A stretch of 41,389 nt of DNA, from contig CAJWWK010000017.1 in NCBI GenBank assembly GCA_913048295.1, positions 1 to 41,389 on the forward strand, in the 5' to 3' direction. Position 1 is the first letter of the stretch. Each line of letters opens with the position of its first letter. The position numbers were made by a program, and so were the translations under genes. Source of the DNA: an uncultured Dehalococcoidia bacterium (lineage in GTDB: Bacteria > Chloroflexota > Dehalococcoidia > Lucifugimonadales > Lucifugimonadaceae). The notes beneath the pieces are model-generated. The model was given only the letters and a program-made list of their open reading frames with translations, had not been told where the DNA came from and did no database searches. Positions 18,443 to 26,715 of the stretch are shown here, piece by piece.

Positions 18443-19568
18443 ATGCGAACGCTCCTCAGCAACGCTGAAGAGCTGAAATCTCGCGTCGGCGAGATCGTGA
18501 GGCGACTTTGACTTGCCTGCACTCCAACGCAGGGCCGATTCGCTCGAAAAAGAGGCGACCGCTCCTGGATTCTGGGATAACCCGCAACACGCTCAGTCAA
18601 TGATGCGTGATCTGGCGGCAGTGCGAGGCGAATTCGAGACCTGGACCGACCTCGAAGGCGATATTGCCAACACGGCCGAACTGCTGGCGCTCGCCCTCGA
18701 AGAAGACGACGACACGCTGGGGACTCAATTGGCCGCCGAGTTGAAAAACTACTCGAACATCGTGGCTTCACTCGAATTTGAACTCCAACTCAGTGGCGAA
18801 TACGACACGCGCCCGGCAATCCTCTACGTCAAGCAAGGCGCAGGTGGTGTCGACGCCCAGGACTGGTCCGAAATGCTGGTGCGCATGTACACCCGCTGGG
18901 CAGAACGGCGCGGGTTCGGGGTAGAGGTGATGGACCTGACTCCGGGCGACGAAGCCGGTATTAAAAGCGCCACCATCAAGATAGATGGCAAGTACGCCTA
19001 CGGCTACCTGCGCTCGGAACGCGGCGTCCACCGGCTTGTCAGACTCTCACCCTTCGACGCCGACCACCGACGCCACACGAGTTTTGCTCTCGTCGAAGTC
19101 CTGCCCGAGGCCGACGAAACTGAAGAGATCAAAATCAATCCCGACGATCTCAGAGTCGATGTCTTCCGCGCAAGTGGCAACGGTGGCCAGAACGTGCAGA
19201 AAAACTCGACTGCCATCAGGCTTACTCACCTGCCCACTAATCTTGTCGTAGCGGTTCAAAACGAAAGATCGCAAGCCCAGAACCGTGAAGTCGCCATGAA
19301 AATACTACTGGCCCGCCTGGTGGATCTCGATTTACGGAAGAAGGCCGAAGAACGGGCCAAGTTGAAGGGTGAGCATGTATCGGCCGAATTCGGCAGGCAG
19401 GTGCGGAGCTACGTGCAGCACCCATACCAGATGGTCAAAGACCACCGAACCGACTTCCAGACCGGCGATGCGCAGGCCGTCCTCGATGGCGACCTCGATG
19501 AGCTGCTGAAGTCGTACCTCAGTTCCCAAATGGAATCTGCATCAGCAGCGGCCGAAGCAACATCCTAA
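18443..19568 (+). CDS. prfB: Peptide chain release factor 2 with programmed +1 frameshift
   Basis: RF2 recognises UAA and UGA and triggers peptide release. The gene is split: a 5' frame ends at TGA 18509-18511, and the rest continues in the +1 frame. The junction is the classical RF2 site, CTT TGA C (18506-18512), with GAGG (18499-18502) exactly 3 nt before CTT. Reading CTT, skipping T18509 and continuing with GAC gives RRLDLPALQRRADSL, which aligns with other RF2 proteins and yields about 374 residues. The SPF anticodon-like tripeptide is at 19047-19055 and GGQ at 19182-19190, in the context SGNGGQNVQKNS rather than the commoner SGAGGQHVN. The start is uncertain: ATG 18443 fits RF2 length best, ATG 18413 and 18365 are alternatives, and none has a ribosome site. 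Low RF2 levels favour frameshifting, so synthesis is autoregulated. Confidence 0.95.
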
Positions 19569-19674
19569 TCCCGAGTTAGTCTCAACAACAAGATAAATAT
19601 CGAAAAGCCCAAAACCATTACACAAAAATTACCGTAAGAGTTACCTAGTAGACAGAAGTGAACGGGACAGAATC

Positions 19675-21408
19675 TTGATTTCAGGCTCGAATTTGACACG
19701 AAAACTGATTGCCGGCGCAGTACTGAGCTTGGGCCTCATGGCAGCGGTCGCCTGCAGCGGCGATGCGGGATCCCCCACCGAGGCCCCGGCGCTACCGACT
19801 TCAACAGCACCCGCAGCGAGGGCGACCCAGCCGGCGATTGCGCCCGACTTGAAGCAGGCTGGCGATAGCTCCGCCAGCGCCAATGACTCGGGCCCGAAAC
19901 AGGGCGGTATTTTCAACACCCTGTGGAGCGACCCCCCGACACTTGACCCGCATCTGGTGACAGACGGCACATCGTACGGAATCGTCATCGAGATATTCTC
20001 GGGACTGGTGCGCCTTGGCCCCAACACGTTGAATCCGTTCGAACCCGACCTCGCCGAATCCTGGTCGATCTCAAACGGTGGCACGGTTTATGAGTTCAAA
20101 CTCCGAAACAACCTGAAATTCTCCGACGGTGACCCCGTCACCGCACAGGACTTCAAATGGTCGTTCGAGCGTGCAGCCCACCCGGACACCGCATCGACAG
20201 TTGCCGAAGAGTTCCTCGGGGATATCGTAGGTATTCAGGACATTGTGGATGGAAATGCCACCTCGGCGTCTGGCATCGAGGTAATCGATGAGCGGACCCT
20301 CCGACTGACGATCGACGCCCCGAAGGCATACTTCATTGCCAAGCTGACCTATCCGACCGCGTTCGTGCTCAACCGCAATAATGTCGAATCTCTCGGTAAG
20401 AACTGGACAGACGACCCGGTAAGCACCGGCGCGTTCCGGTTGAAAGAATACCGAATCGGCCAGCGGATCAGGCTTGCACGAAACGAAAATTACTGGGACC
20501 GTATGGCATACCTCGACGAAGTCGTCTTCAACCTTGCCGGCGGTGTCGCAATGGCGATGTACGAAAACGACGAAATCGATACGACAGGCGTCGGCCTTGC
20601 CGACCTTGAGCGTGTACAGGATCCCACCGAAGAGATCAACAAAGACCTCGTCGAAGTGCCGCCGAATTTCGCGGTTTCCTATGTCGGTTTCAACATCAAA
20701 GAAGCACCATTCGATGACCCCGCATTCCGTCAGGCCCTGAATCACGCAGTCGACAAACAACTCATCGCCGATCAGGTCTTCTCAAATCTCGTGAAGCCCG
20801 CGTATGGCATTATTCCGCCCGGATTCCCCGGTTACTCGCCTGAAATCAAGGGTCTACAGTTCGATCCTGAACTCGCAAGGGACCTGCTCGCCCAATCTGC
20901 CTACGCCGATGCCTCAACACGTCCCCGCATCGTCCTTACCGTGCCTGGCACCGGTGGCTCGCCCGGTCTGACTACCGAGGTAGTTGCCGATATGTGGCGA
21001 CAGAACCTCGGGATCGAAATCGAGATCCAGCAGGTTGAATGGGCGACCTACATCCAGGACCTCCACAGGGGCAGACTTCAGGCTTGGAGTGGACTGTCAT
21101 GGCAGGCCGACTACCCCGATCCCCAGACGTTCATTGACGTACTGTTCCGTTCGGACAGCGCCATTAACTACGGTGGCTACGCGAACCCGATGGTGGACGA
21201 ATATGTGGTCTCGGCACAGACCGAGCAGGATGCCACGCGGCGGGTTGGATTCTACAACGACGCAGAACAGATAATCGTTTCGGATGCAGCGTGGCTGCCA
21301 CTGTGGTGGGGTGTCGATTCGAAGGCACTTATCAAGCCCTGGGTAAAGGGCTACAGGTTCTCATCGCTGACGATCGCCAAGTTAAAAGATGTCTGGATCG
21401 ACAAATAA
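19675..21408 (+). CDS. ABC peptide-type substrate-binding lipoprotein
   Basis: A 577-residue family 5 solute-binding protein (DppA/OppA/GsiB type). A signal sequence (TRKLIAGAVLSLGLMAAVAC) ends in a lipobox with Cys27, followed by a Thr/Pro/Ala linker and the domain start QGGIFNTLWSDPPTLDPHL, then LAESWSISNGGTVYEFKLRNNLKFSDGDPVTAQDFKWSFER, the family hallmark. It would capture peptides or similar solutes outside the membrane and pass them to the two permeases downstream. TTG 19675 and TTG 19693 are both possible starts, each with a weak Shine-Dalgarno 7 nt upstream. The first permease begins 180 nt later after a stem-loop, compatible with higher expression of the binding protein. Confidence 0.92.
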   Translation: MISGSNLTRKLIAGAVLSLGLMAAVACSGDAGSPTEAPALPTSTAPAARATQPAIAPDLKQAGDSSASANDSGPKQGGIFNTLWSDPPTLDPHLVTDGTSYGIVIEIFSGLVRLGPNTLNPFEPDLAESWSISNGGTVYEFKLRNNLKFSDGDPVTAQDFKWSFERAAHPDTASTVAEEFLGDIVGIQDIVDGNATSASGIEVIDERTLRLTIDAPKAYFIAKLTYPTAFVLNRNNVESLGKNWTDDPVSTGAFRLKEYRIGQRIRLARNENYWDRMAYLDEVVFNLAGGVAMAMYENDEIDTTGVGLADLERVQDPTEEINKDLVEVPPNFAVSYVGFNIKEAPFDDPAFRQALNHAVDKQLIADQVFSNLVKPAYGIIPPGFPGYSPEIKGLQFDPELARDLLAQSAYADASTRPRIVLTVPGTGGSPGLTTEVVADMWRQNLGIEIEIQQVEWATYIQDLHRGRLQAWSGLSWQADYPDPQTFIDVLFRSDSAINYGGYANPMVDEYVVSAQTEQDATRRVGFYNDAEQIIVSDAAWLPLWWGVDSKALIKPWVKGYRFSSLTIAKLKDVWIDK

Positions 21409-21510
21409 CCCCTAACCCAGGCGATCCACTCGGCTGGCACGGTGAGAGTTGCCCCGGAAATTCGGCGGTATATGTAACATGCCTTAGCCGGAGTGTTTTG
21501 GCCTTTCGGT

Positions 21511-21536
21511 GCTGGAGACGGATTTGCTTCTCCAGC
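21511..21536 (+). promoter_or_regulatory. Intercistronic stem-loop in the ABC transporter operon
   Basis: GCTGGAG (21511-21517) pairs with CTCCAGC (21530-21536) across a 12-nt loop in the 180-nt gap between the binding protein and the first permease. No T-run follows, so it is more likely to stabilise the upstream mRNA or reduce read-through than to terminate fully. Confidence 0.4.
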
Positions 21537-21588
21537 GGCTAATTGTCCGATCTAAGTTTCAGGCGATTCTGGAGGACTGCGACCGCCA

Positions 21589-22518
21589 ATGCTGGCATAC
21601 ATCCTCAGACGCCTGCTCTGGACGCCCATCCTGTTGCTGCTGGCGGCTTTCTTTGTGTTTTTCATGGGCACAGTGGCACCGGGCGACCCGGCCGAACTTC
21701 AACTGAAGAATCGCGCGACGCCGGAGCGAATCGAGAAGTTGCGCGAGCAACTCGGCCTGAACGACCCCTTGCCGATCCGGTATATCCGGTTCATAGGAAA
21801 CGCCCTTCAGGGTGATCTGGGTGAGAGCTACACCTACCTCGGAAAGTCGGTCACTTCTCTCATCGGCCCGCGGCTCTGGGTTTCCGTGCAACTCAACATC
21901 GTTGCATCGGTTATCGCCCTGACTATCGGACTGCCGCTCGGGTTCTACGCTGCTAAACGGCAGGGTACGAGTCGCGATCCAGCCATTGTCATAACAATGC
22001 TGGTTCTCTACGCAATGCCGGTTTTCTTCACCGCCCCTTTGTTGATCCTGTTTTTCGCAGTGCAACTCCACTGGGTACCAGCCGCCGGGTGGGGTGGGAT
22101 GTTCTCAACGCAGGTCATCCTCCCTGCGCTGACGATCGGTATTCCAGGGGCTGCGATCTTCGTGCGGCATATGCGGGCGAGTACGCTCGAAGTGATCGGA
22201 CAGGAGTACGTCCGAACTGCCTACTCGAAGGGGATGTCTGATTTTGTGGTCAATTACCGGCACATCACCCGCAATGCACTACTGCCTATTCTGACTCTTC
22301 TCGGATTCACAATGGCCGGTATCCTGGGCGGCTCGCTGATCGTAGAGTTGATATACGGCATCCCCGGTGTGTCCAGGCTTGCGCTGGATGCCATCTTTCA
22401 GCGTGATTTTCCTGTGATGACGGCGTTTGTGCTGATCGGCGCTGTGATGCTCGTGTTGGCAAACCTGGTAATCGATATCGCATACACCATCATCGACCCG
22501 CGAATCAGGTTGAACTAG
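21589..22518 (+). CDS. ABC peptide-type permease (DppB-like)
   Basis: A 309-residue inner membrane permease with about six transmembrane segments. The N-terminus MLAYILRRLLWTPILLLLAAFFVFFMGTVAPGDPA is typical of DppB/GsiC, and the cytoplasmic EAA loop is seen as YVRTAYSKGMSDFVVNYRHITRNALLPILT. It forms a heterodimer with the next gene product. GGAGG at 21571-21575 is a ribosome site with a rather long 13-nt spacer. The stop is 4 nt before the second permease gene. Confidence 0.93.
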   Translation: MLAYILRRLLWTPILLLLAAFFVFFMGTVAPGDPAELQLKNRATPERIEKLREQLGLNDPLPIRYIRFIGNALQGDLGESYTYLGKSVTSLIGPRLWVSVQLNIVASVIALTIGLPLGFYAAKRQGTSRDPAIVITMLVLYAMPVFFTAPLLILFFAVQLHWVPAAGWGGMFSTQVILPALTIGIPGAAIFVRHMRASTLEVIGQEYVRTAYSKGMSDFVVNYRHITRNALLPILTLLGFTMAGILGGSLIVELIYGIPGVSRLALDAIFQRDFPVMTAFVLIGAVMLVLANLVIDIAYTIIDPRIRLN

Positions 22519-22522
22519 GCGC

Positions 22523-23527
22523 ATGACGACTTCCACATCCGGCACCGATTCCGGCACCGGAGACTCTGAACCGACTGCACCATCGCTTCCCCACCGGGGT
22601 CACTGGCGAAACGTCTGGGCGCGTTTCCGCAAGCGCAAACTCGCAGTTGTGAGCCTGACCATTGTGGCGATCATCTACCTGCTCGGAATCCTCGCCCCGG
22701 TCATCCAGACCCACGATTACCAGGAAACGAACCTGTTCAAAACCCAGCATGGACCCGACTCCGAAAACTGGCTCGGTACCGACCGCCTCGGCCGTGATAT
22801 CTATACAAGAGTCGTCTGGGGCATCCAGACCACTGTCATCATCACGATCACCACGTTCATTACCGGCAGTCTGTTCCTGGGTGTGACGATGGGTCTGGTA
22901 GCAGGATATTTCCGCGGCAAGATCGACGCCGTCATCTCTCGAATCGGGGAAGTGATTTCGGCATTTCCAGATATCCTTTTAATTATTCTTCTCGCTGCCA
23001 CTTTGCGACCGCGAATTGTTGAAATTGCGCGCAACATCGAAGATTCAACTGGAATTTCTGGACTGGTCAGTTCTGGCATCGTCGATTATCTGGTCATCGG
23101 AATAGCCCTGCTGCCCCTGAGCTGGTTCGGGATGATGCGGCTGGTGCGGGGGCAGGTGCTGGCGCTGCGCGAGGCAGAATATGTGGAAGCAGCCCGCGCA
23201 ATGGGCACATCAACCCCCAGGATTCTGTTTCGCCACATACTGCCGAACGTCGTCAGCCCCGTAATCGTGGCGGTCAGCTTCGGTATCGGATCCATCGCCC
23301 TGTCCGAAGTCATCCTGAGTTTCTTCGGACTCGGTGTGCAACCCCCGCGACCGAGCCTGGGTGTCATGATCGGGGAGGTCACGGCCCGCGGCAATACCAG
23401 CGTGTCGGTCCTGCGCGATCACCCGGAACAGTTACTTGCGCCGATCGCAGTCGTGTGGCTGATGATCTTCTGCTGGAACATCATCGGCGATGCACTCAAC
23501 GACGTGCTCAACCCGCGCGCACGCTGA
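22523..23527 (+). CDS. ABC peptide-type permease (DppC-like)
   Basis: A 334-residue permease with the DppC/GsiD layout: a cytoplasmic N-terminus with HWRNVWARFRKRKLAVVSL before the first TM, the family signature HGPDSENWLGTDRLGRDIYTRVVWG, and the EAA loop EYVEAARAMGTSTPRILFRHILPNVVSPVIV. It pairs with the DppB-like permease. No ATPase genes (DppD/DppF type) follow, so the system must use ATPases encoded elsewhere. Confidence 0.93.
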   Translation: MTTSTSGTDSGTGDSEPTAPSLPHRGHWRNVWARFRKRKLAVVSLTIVAIIYLLGILAPVIQTHDYQETNLFKTQHGPDSENWLGTDRLGRDIYTRVVWGIQTTVIITITTFITGSLFLGVTMGLVAGYFRGKIDAVISRIGEVISAFPDILLIILLAATLRPRIVEIARNIEDSTGISGLVSSGIVDYLVIGIALLPLSWFGMMRLVRGQVLALREAEYVEAARAMGTSTPRILFRHILPNVVSPVIVAVSFGIGSIALSEVILSFFGLGVQPPRPSLGVMIGEVTARGNTSVSVLRDHPEQLLAPIAVVWLMIFCWNIIGDALNDVLNPRAR

Positions 23528-23556
23528 CCCGCGGGGCGCCCCTGCGATTTCCGTTT

Positions 23557-23653
23557 CCGTGTCGACTACACGGTATAGCGACCCCTCTCAATACGTTCTC
23601 ACGGCCACCCGGAGCCCACACGGTATCGATACCCCCGGTAGCGGTTTCCGTGT
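23557..23653. repeat. Cluster of ACACGG/CCGTGT dyads
   Basis: In the gap between the DppC-like gene and the gamma-glutamyltransferase gene, CCGTGT (23557-23562) pairs with ACACGG (23568-23573) over a 5-nt loop, and a second ACACGG (23618-23623) can pair with CCGTGT (23648-23653). TATCGATA lies within the second dyad. They may form mRNA hairpins or be operator half-sites. Confidence 0.35.
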
Positions 23654-23713
23654 AACCCCGTTTTCGTTACCTTGTACGCCCGTTGGCAGTGGCAGACCAG
23701 AGGCGGTGCTACT

Positions 23714-25399
23714 ATGGCCCGAGCCGACTTACCAACTCGCAATGAATATGCGAACGCCATCCCCTTTGGAGCATCCTCGATGAGTTATTTCCAGTCCAGA
23801 AGGTCTGCAGTTATCGCTCGAAAAGGCGCGGTAGCAACCAGTCAGCCACTCGCCGCGCAGGCCGGATTGCAGATGCTCAAAGATGGCGGAAACGCAGTCG
23901 ATGCGGCCGTTGCAACGGCCGCCGTTCTCAATGTTGTCGAGCCAATGTCAACCGGCATTGGCGGTGACATGTTCGCGTTGATCTGGGACAAGAACGAACG
24001 AAAAGTTATCGCCCTGAATGGCTCGGGCCGCCAGGCCGCTGCTGCCAACGTCGATGATGTTCGCAAAGCCGGATACGACTCGATCCCTAATAACGGCCCG
24101 GGTAGCCATTTTGCGGTGAGCGTGCCCGGCACTGTGGACGGTTGGGAGACCGCGCTGAACCGATACGGCCGAATGACGCTTCGCGAAGTGCTGCAACCTG
24201 CCATCGATTACGCGCTGAACGGTTACGCGGTCTCCGAGGTTATCGCCAACGGCTGGCAAAGTGCCGAAAGTGCCGAAAAACTGGGCCACCGACCCTCCGG
24301 CGCGCAAATGCTCCCCGGCGGCAAGGCTCCACAGTACGGCGACGTTGTTCGCCTACCCGAATTGGGTCGTACCTTGCAGATGATCGCCGAGGGTGGGAGC
24401 GAAGCTTTCTACAAGGGCGAAATCGCAAAAAAGACCGCCGATTTTATCCAGTCGGAAGGCGGCTGGCTTACTACGGAAGACCTCGCCGCCCACCACTCCG
24501 ACTGGGACGAAGCCATCAGTGTCAACTACCGCGGCGTCGACATCTGGGAATGCCCGCCGAACGGACAGGGAATCGCAGCGCTGATCGCCCTGAATCTCGC
24601 CGAGGGATTTGATCTTCCATCGATGGGACCACAATCGACAGACCGGTATCACTACCTGATCGAGTCGATGCGACGCGGCTACGCAGATGCGCTCCAGTAC
24701 GTTGCAGACCCACGCGTCGCCGAAGTGCCGATCGGGCCGTTGCTCACCAAGGACTACGCCAACAGGCGCAGGGCGGGGATATCAGGAATCCAGGTAGATC
24801 CAAACGTGTCCTACGGTGACCCGATGGGTGGGGCCGACACGGTATACCTGACTGCCGTCGACGGAGAAGGCACCGCCTGCTCGCTCATCAACAGCCTGTT
24901 CAGTGGCTTCGGAACCGGTCTAGTAGTCCCGAATCTCGGAATGGCACTTCAGAATCGGGGCGCACTGTTCTCATTCGACCCCGACCACCCCAATTACCTT
25001 GAAGGCAACAAGCGGCCTTTCCAAACGATCATCCCGGCGATGGCGACAAGAGACGACGAGATGTGGCTCAGCTTCGGGGTCATGGGCGGATTCCAGCAGC
25101 CACAGGGCCACCTGCAGGTCGTATCGAACATGGTCGACCATGTAATGGACTCGCAGCAGGCGTTGGACGCGCCCAGGTTCAAGATCGATGTCACGGGCAA
25201 CCAGGACGTGGCCGTCGAGGAAGACCTGTCGCCCGTTGTGATCAGGGAGCTTGAATCTCGCGGCCACACCGTTCACGTTGAATCAGGCTACGACCGTACC
25301 GGGTTCGGTGGCGGACAGGTAATCTCTAGGAATCCAGAAACCGGTGTGCTGACTGCAGGTTCTGAGCCGAGAAAAGATGGCCTTGCCGCTGGCTGGTAG
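23714..25399 (+). CDS. ggt: Gamma-glutamyltransferase family protein, no signal peptide
   Basis: A 561-residue Ntn-hydrolase of the gamma-glutamyltranspeptidase family, which cleaves gamma-glutamyl bonds (glutathione or gamma-glutamyl peptides) and self-processes before a catalytic Thr. The fold markers are GGNAVDAAVATAAVLNVVEPMSTGIGGD, SVPGTVDGWE, and LINSLFSGFGTG; the candidate nucleophile is Thr376 (GGADTVYLTAVDG), aligned with the Thr that opens the small subunit of E. coli GGT. The region after it has NKRPFQTIIPAM and GVMGGFQQPQGHLQV. ATG 23714 is chosen because AGAGG (23699-23703) precedes it. The lack of a signal peptide points to a cytoplasmic YwrD-like member. It follows the peptide ABC genes by about 190 nt, suggesting breakdown of imported gamma-glutamyl compounds. 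Confidence 0.9.
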   Translation: MARADLPTRNEYANAIPFGASSMSYFQSRRSAVIARKGAVATSQPLAAQAGLQMLKDGGNAVDAAVATAAVLNVVEPMSTGIGGDMFALIWDKNERKVIALNGSGRQAAAANVDDVRKAGYDSIPNNGPGSHFAVSVPGTVDGWETALNRYGRMTLREVLQPAIDYALNGYAVSEVIANGWQSAESAEKLGHRPSGAQMLPGGKAPQYGDVVRLPELGRTLQMIAEGGSEAFYKGEIAKKTADFIQSEGGWLTTEDLAAHHSDWDEAISVNYRGVDIWECPPNGQGIAALIALNLAEGFDLPSMGPQSTDRYHYLIESMRRGYADALQYVADPRVAEVPIGPLLTKDYANRRRAGISGIQVDPNVSYGDPMGGADTVYLTAVDGEGTACSLINSLFSGFGTGLVVPNLGMALQNRGALFSFDPDHPNYLEGNKRPFQTIIPAMATRDDEMWLSFGVMGGFQQPQGHLQVVSNMVDHVMDSQQALDAPRFKIDVTGNQDVAVEEDLSPVVIRELESRGHTVHVESGYDRTGFGGGQVISRNPETGVLTAGSEPRKDGLAAGW

Positions 25400-25626
25400 C
25401 CCGTCGTCAGTCCCCCCTCCCTGCCCTGGAGAGGATTTAGGCCGTAGGTGAAGCCCTCTGTCGGACACTGACGTCAACGACGACCCCCCCTCCTTCATTA
25501 ACCCGGGGAGTAAGGAATATTCGACGCGTTCAAGATGTCCGCATATAGGAATAAATTACCTTTATACTTACTTTTGTGGAATTATTAGGAGGTATGGTTA
25601 CTAACTAGGTATTGGTTGGAACAGTG

Positions 25627-26559
25627 ATGAACTTGCGAGTCCGTGATGTCGCTGCACAGCTGAACATCAGCGAAAAAACTGTCTACAAGTGGCTTGGGTC
25701 TGGACTAATTCCGGCTGCGCGTATCGGTAAAACGTGGATTATTACCGAGGAATCGATTCAGTCGATCCTCGCTCCGAGACACTCCTATTCAGCGATCTCG
25801 TCACAGGCAATGACACCTGGCGTGACACCGGAACCTGAAACAGCCTTAGGCCCTGCTGGCAGTTCAGATGCCAATGCCTTGAACCGGTTCACTGGCATTA
25901 TTTCGGGCGCGATCAACCAGGGTGTGGAGGGTATCCTCGGGCCCAGAGGCTCCGACCCTGCAACGGCGGAAGCGATTGCCGCTTCGCTCGATTACGCGCG
26001 GGGTGAAGTGTTGCTCCAGGGTATTGGTCTCAGAGAATTCTTTGGAGATCTTGGTCACGCGCGAGTATTGCGGCAGATGGCTTCGGAGGACCGCGCAGTC
26101 CAGGTCAGGGCGATACTGGTCAACCCGGTCAGCGAGTTTGCCAGGGCAAGGGCTGTTGCGGAGGACGGTGCCCAGTTCGCGGATGAGGGGCGTTTCAAAG
26201 GCGGGCCGCTTTACAATGATAGCTGGCGGAGCCTCAACGTGATCGCCGCGATGAAAAAAGAGGCTGAATCTCGCAGACACTTCGGAATCGACGTACGGTT
26301 TGTCGATCACTGGCCCTCGGTTTACCTGGTGATGACGGCCGAGTCGTGTTTCCTCGAGACCTACCACTTTGGCAAACCCGCTTCAGCCCTTGACGGCTCG
26401 TCGATAGATGGGCTGGTCCCCATGCTCCGACTTACCTCGGGCAGTTCTTATGCCGAGATCCTCCGCCAGCACTTTAACTACATCTGGTCCGGCAAAAACC
26501 CCTACATCAAGACGCATTCCCTTGCCGACATCGCCGAAGCGATGCAGGTGACGATTTAG
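25627..26559 (+). CDS. Excisionase-type HTH regulator with unknown C-terminal domain
   Basis: A 310-residue protein. Residues 1-50 (MNLRVRDVAAQLNISEKTVYKWLGSGLIPAARIGKTWIITEESI in short) form a MerR/excisionase-like helix-turn-helix. A Pro/Ser/Thr linker follows, then a domain of about 220 residues beginning near NRFTGIISGAI. The segments ARGEVLLQGIGLREFF, VQVRAILVNPVSEFARARA and SVYLVMTAESCFLETYHFG resemble by eye the core strands of phospholipase D-like folds, but I see no HxK motif, so a sensory rather than enzymatic role is possible. ATG 25627 is preferred to the in-frame TTG at 25612. It stands upstream of ino1 in the same direction and might control the inositol lipid genes. The C-terminal assignment is tentative. 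Confidence 0.75.
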   Translation: MNLRVRDVAAQLNISEKTVYKWLGSGLIPAARIGKTWIITEESIQSILAPRHSYSAISSQAMTPGVTPEPETALGPAGSSDANALNRFTGIISGAINQGVEGILGPRGSDPATAEAIAASLDYARGEVLLQGIGLREFFGDLGHARVLRQMASEDRAVQVRAILVNPVSEFARARAVAEDGAQFADEGRFKGGPLYNDSWRSLNVIAAMKKEAESRRHFGIDVRFVDHWPSVYLVMTAESCFLETYHFGKPASALDGSSIDGLVPMLRLTSGSSYAEILRQHFNYIWSGKNPYIKTHSLADIAEAMQVTI

Positions 26560-26638
26560 TTCCGGAACTGTTGGGAACTTTAATGGGCAATTTGGCGAAA
26601 AACTACCGCTAGAGGGCGCTGCCCAAGAAATATCCTTG

Positions 26639-26683
26639 CCTTCGTTACCGAAGGAGTGAGCTGCCGACTGGCAGCGATCACTC
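26639..26683 (+). promoter_or_regulatory. Tandem hairpins in the ino1 leader
   Basis: CCTTCG-TTAC-CGAAGG (26639-26654) is followed by a 12-bp stem, GAGTGA-GCTGCC / GGCAGC-(GA)-TCACTC (26654-26683), closed by a GACT loop with a 2-nt bulge. The two share one nucleotide and therefore stack or compete. The structure ends 20 nt before the ino1 Shine-Dalgarno. No known riboswitch class was recognised. Confidence 0.5.
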
Positions 26684-26715
26684 AAAATTAGCTCGTAACT
26701 TCCGGAGGTACGGTC

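Noticed and set aside
25409-25500. C-rich, paired-looking stretch after the GGT gene (two CCCCCCTCC runs)
   Set aside because: It may be a dispersed intergenic repeat, but only one place in the window shows it and no clear stem was found.
25585-25606. Leader mini-ORF ATG-GTT-ACT-AAC-TAG after AGGAGG before the HTH gene
   Set aside because: The spacing between AGGAGG and ATG is only 1 nt, too short for efficient initiation, so a leader peptide is not supported.
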